Assembly: GCA_949358305.1 (NCBI GenBank)
Contig: OX442314.1
Coordinates: 52,585,369-52,649,368 of the forward strand
Reading direction: 5' to 3'
DNA: 64,000 nt
From: Strigamia acuminata
Lineage: Eukaryota; Arthropoda; Chilopoda; Geophilomorpha; Linotaeniidae
The translations under genes and the position numbers were made by a program. Of the stretch, positions 62,006 through 64,000 are shown in pieces. Position 1 is the stretch's first letter, and the number at the start of each line of letters is the position of its first letter. Below the pieces are notes generated by a model that saw only the letters and a program-made list of their open reading frames with translations, was not told the DNA's origin and ran no database searches.

Positions 62006-64000
62006 CTAAAACACACTACTAGGTTTCCGAACACAACGATTCTCTCCTAATATTTCGCCCACAGTTTCTGTTAAAGGTTGTTGTTTTGTTTCCGGTAGTA
62101 ACAAAGACAGCAAACCTGCTGCAGTTGATAACAAACCAAACAAAATTAAAGGTATGTTTGCATTATAAGATATCTAAAAATAAAAAATCACGAAATCAAT
62201 CAATTTTATTTTTGCTTCGAACAAAAAATACTACCAGCAAATAAACAACGTAAGGAGCCGTAATAGATCCGATCCGACCGCAAACGGAGCCGTAACTGAT
62301 GGCAATGTTCCGAATAATAGTTGGAAACAGCTCGGCCGTGTACACATAAGCCACCCCAAACGTTATAGAAATAATAAACTTGCCCGTAATCGCAAGAGTG
62401 GACGTTAACCAAGTTAATTCTGAAAACACGACCCATTTTTAGTCAATCTCCAATGAATTCGTCCCGCATTCAATCATCATACACTGATTATCACCTGATG
62501 GAGTTACGACGATGAAAAAGCACAGTGCTGCCGATATCAAGAACGAGATACTGTACGTAATCCGTCTTCCTATTTTGTTGACAACAAGAAATCCAATAAT
62601 GTAAGCAGGTACTTCCAAAATTCCACTCAAAAACACGACGATGTACGGGTTGCCTCCTAGCGTGGGCGAATTAAGAGCGAGACCATAGTACACCAACGCA
62701 ACTACAAACCTAGAAAAAACAAAACAAAACAAAACATTTATGTGATTTTAATCGATTTTTTAAAAGATTTATATGATTTTAATCGATTTTTAAAAATATT
62801 TATGATTTTAATCGATTTTTTAAAATTATTTATATGATTTTAATCGATTTTTTAAAATATTTATGATATTAAACGATTTTTTATAAGATTTATGATTTTA
62901 ATCAATTTTTTTCCAAAATTTTACTATTTTATTCGATATTTTCCAAACTTTTACGATTTTAATCGATATTTTCCAAACTTTTACGATTTTAATCGATTTT
63001 TTCCAAACTTTTACGACTTAAATCGATTTTTTCAACAACTTTTACAATTTAAATCGATTTTTTTTAACTTTTTCCAACTATTACCAAGTAAAGTATGCCG
63101 TCACTGTTAATTTGAAAATAGCACGAGTATCGCAGAGCCTCGTTATCAATCTTAAATTCTGGCAAGTCTGTTTTCTTTCGTCTTCATCTTTCTGTCGAAA
63201 AATTCATTCATTTATTTATATTTCGAATGGAATCGAATTAGCACGTTACCTTTTTCTTAAACGACGCCATGATTGCCCGCAATTCATCGTCAGACGGTAA
63301 ACTTTTAGCATTCGTAGCTGCACATTTACGTAAAATTGCTACGGCTTCTTGGTATCGTCCTTTGGTGACCAACCAACGCGGAGACTCTGGAACCAACCTG
63401 ATAAGAGACGATTTATTTATTTATTTATTTATCAGTAAGGTTTATTGCTGTACCAAATTGACAAAAGCAGTAATAACGATGGTACGGAGATGGCCAGTTG
63501 AAGAGATTGCCAGTCCCTGAAAAGATAGGCCAAACCTGGAAGCGCCGCGTATCCCAAACCAAACGGGATTTGGTAAGACAAACCGACGACTGCTCTCCAT
63601 CTCGTTGACACGACTTCCGTGACTAAAAGAAAAGTACCAACACCCATTCAACAACTAACTAACTACTAACAACGCAAAATTTCAAAATAAAATACCGACT
63701 TAAACAGAATCCGCAGCCCGACACTCCTGGTGCTGCAACTGCGATGAGGAAGCGGCCGAACACAAAAGCCAGGTAATGCGGGGCAAAAGCCGTCGCGATT
63801 GAAGAGAAGCAAAATATTATCTGCGCAACGATCATTGCCTTGCGTCGACCCCATCTGAACAACATACCAATATTATAATTTGCTGTTTAGTTTGTCTTGT
63901 CGTGTGTGTACCTGTCGGATGCAAATCCGAAGATGAGACATCCGACTAATACTCCGGCCATATAACTTGCTTGAACAGTGGACATGAGCCACCGAGATGA
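62006..64000 (-). CDS. SLC22-type organic cation/anion transporter (5' end missing)
   Basis: Eight exons on the minus strand: 64000-63912 (partial), 63854-63700, 63622-63454, 63397-63250, 63167-63085, 62709-62495, 62419-62235 and 62173-62006, stop TAG. All introns are GT-AG and phases agree, giving 403 residues. The family marks are DRWGRRKA after transmembrane segment 2, the PESPRWL signature after segment 6, the YYGLALN segment 7 motif, NKIGRR in the loop after segment 8, AELFPTIIRN, and LPETKQQPL near the end. Full-length members have about 550 residues, so roughly 140 N-terminal residues lie outside the window. A plasma membrane transporter of organic ions is expected; the substrate cannot be told. 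The donor at 63700 (gtcggt) is atypical and was chosen to keep the frame. Confidence 0.88.
62715..63075. repeat. AATCGATTTTTT minisatellite in a transporter intron
   Basis: About 12 imperfect units of ATGATTTTAATCGATTTTTTAA and TTTACGATTTTAATCGATTTT type lie in the intron between the exons 62495-62709 and 63085-63167. Confidence 0.8.

Overview
Eukaryotic genomic DNA, most likely from an arthropod. The grounds are short GT-AG introns (about 50-110 bp in the clearest gene), an organic-cation-transporter (SLC22-like) gene at the right edge, and many LTR retrotransposons of the copia and gypsy types. The species cannot be named from the sequence.

Two host genes and one host gene family are visible. 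(1) A minus-strand gene of 14 coding exons (11811 down to 127) encodes a predicted protein of about 1061 residues that is Ser/Pro-rich, has a Lys/Glu-rich coiled coil, and carries two C-x2-C...H-x4-H zinc motifs. Its tenth exon is split by a full-length copia element (1459-8285) with identical 470-bp LTRs. Removing the element and one copy of the CCTTA duplication restores the reading frame exactly. (2) A family of leucine-rich-repeat genes with an N-terminal TLxxLAxxxL box has at least six copies (21897-22818, 24771-26369 plus 37797-38089, 52037-52810, 58082-60036, 60425-60960, 61208-61334). Only one copy has an unmutated frame, and an 11.4-kb LTR element sits inside its second exon. (3) The right edge (62006-64000) holds eight exons of an SLC22-type transporter that runs off the window.

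The rest is a retrotransposon graveyard and nursery. From left to right it contains copia-1 (1459-8285); a satellite and palindrome beside a 200-N gap (12001-13486); copia-2 with a truncated 5' LTR (13840-20607); a foldback element with a solo LTR at its centre (22905-24015); a large gag-bearing element without reverse transcriptase (26374-37796) into which copia-4 inserted (28483-33226); copia-5 (39587-49523) into which gypsy-A inserted (40249-45077); a 971-bp foldback carrying tRNA-type Pol III boxes in both arms (50682-51652); and gypsy-B (53158-57943). Target duplications could be read directly for six elements, and four of those insertions lie inside open reading frames.

The observations most worth following are the two exon insertions whose empty sites can be reconstructed, the RT-less element with an in-frame UGA between its two ORFs and a tRNA-Pro-like primer site, the convergent Pol III foldback, and the palindrome that runs into the assembly gap. 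All alignments were made by eye; no database search was run.
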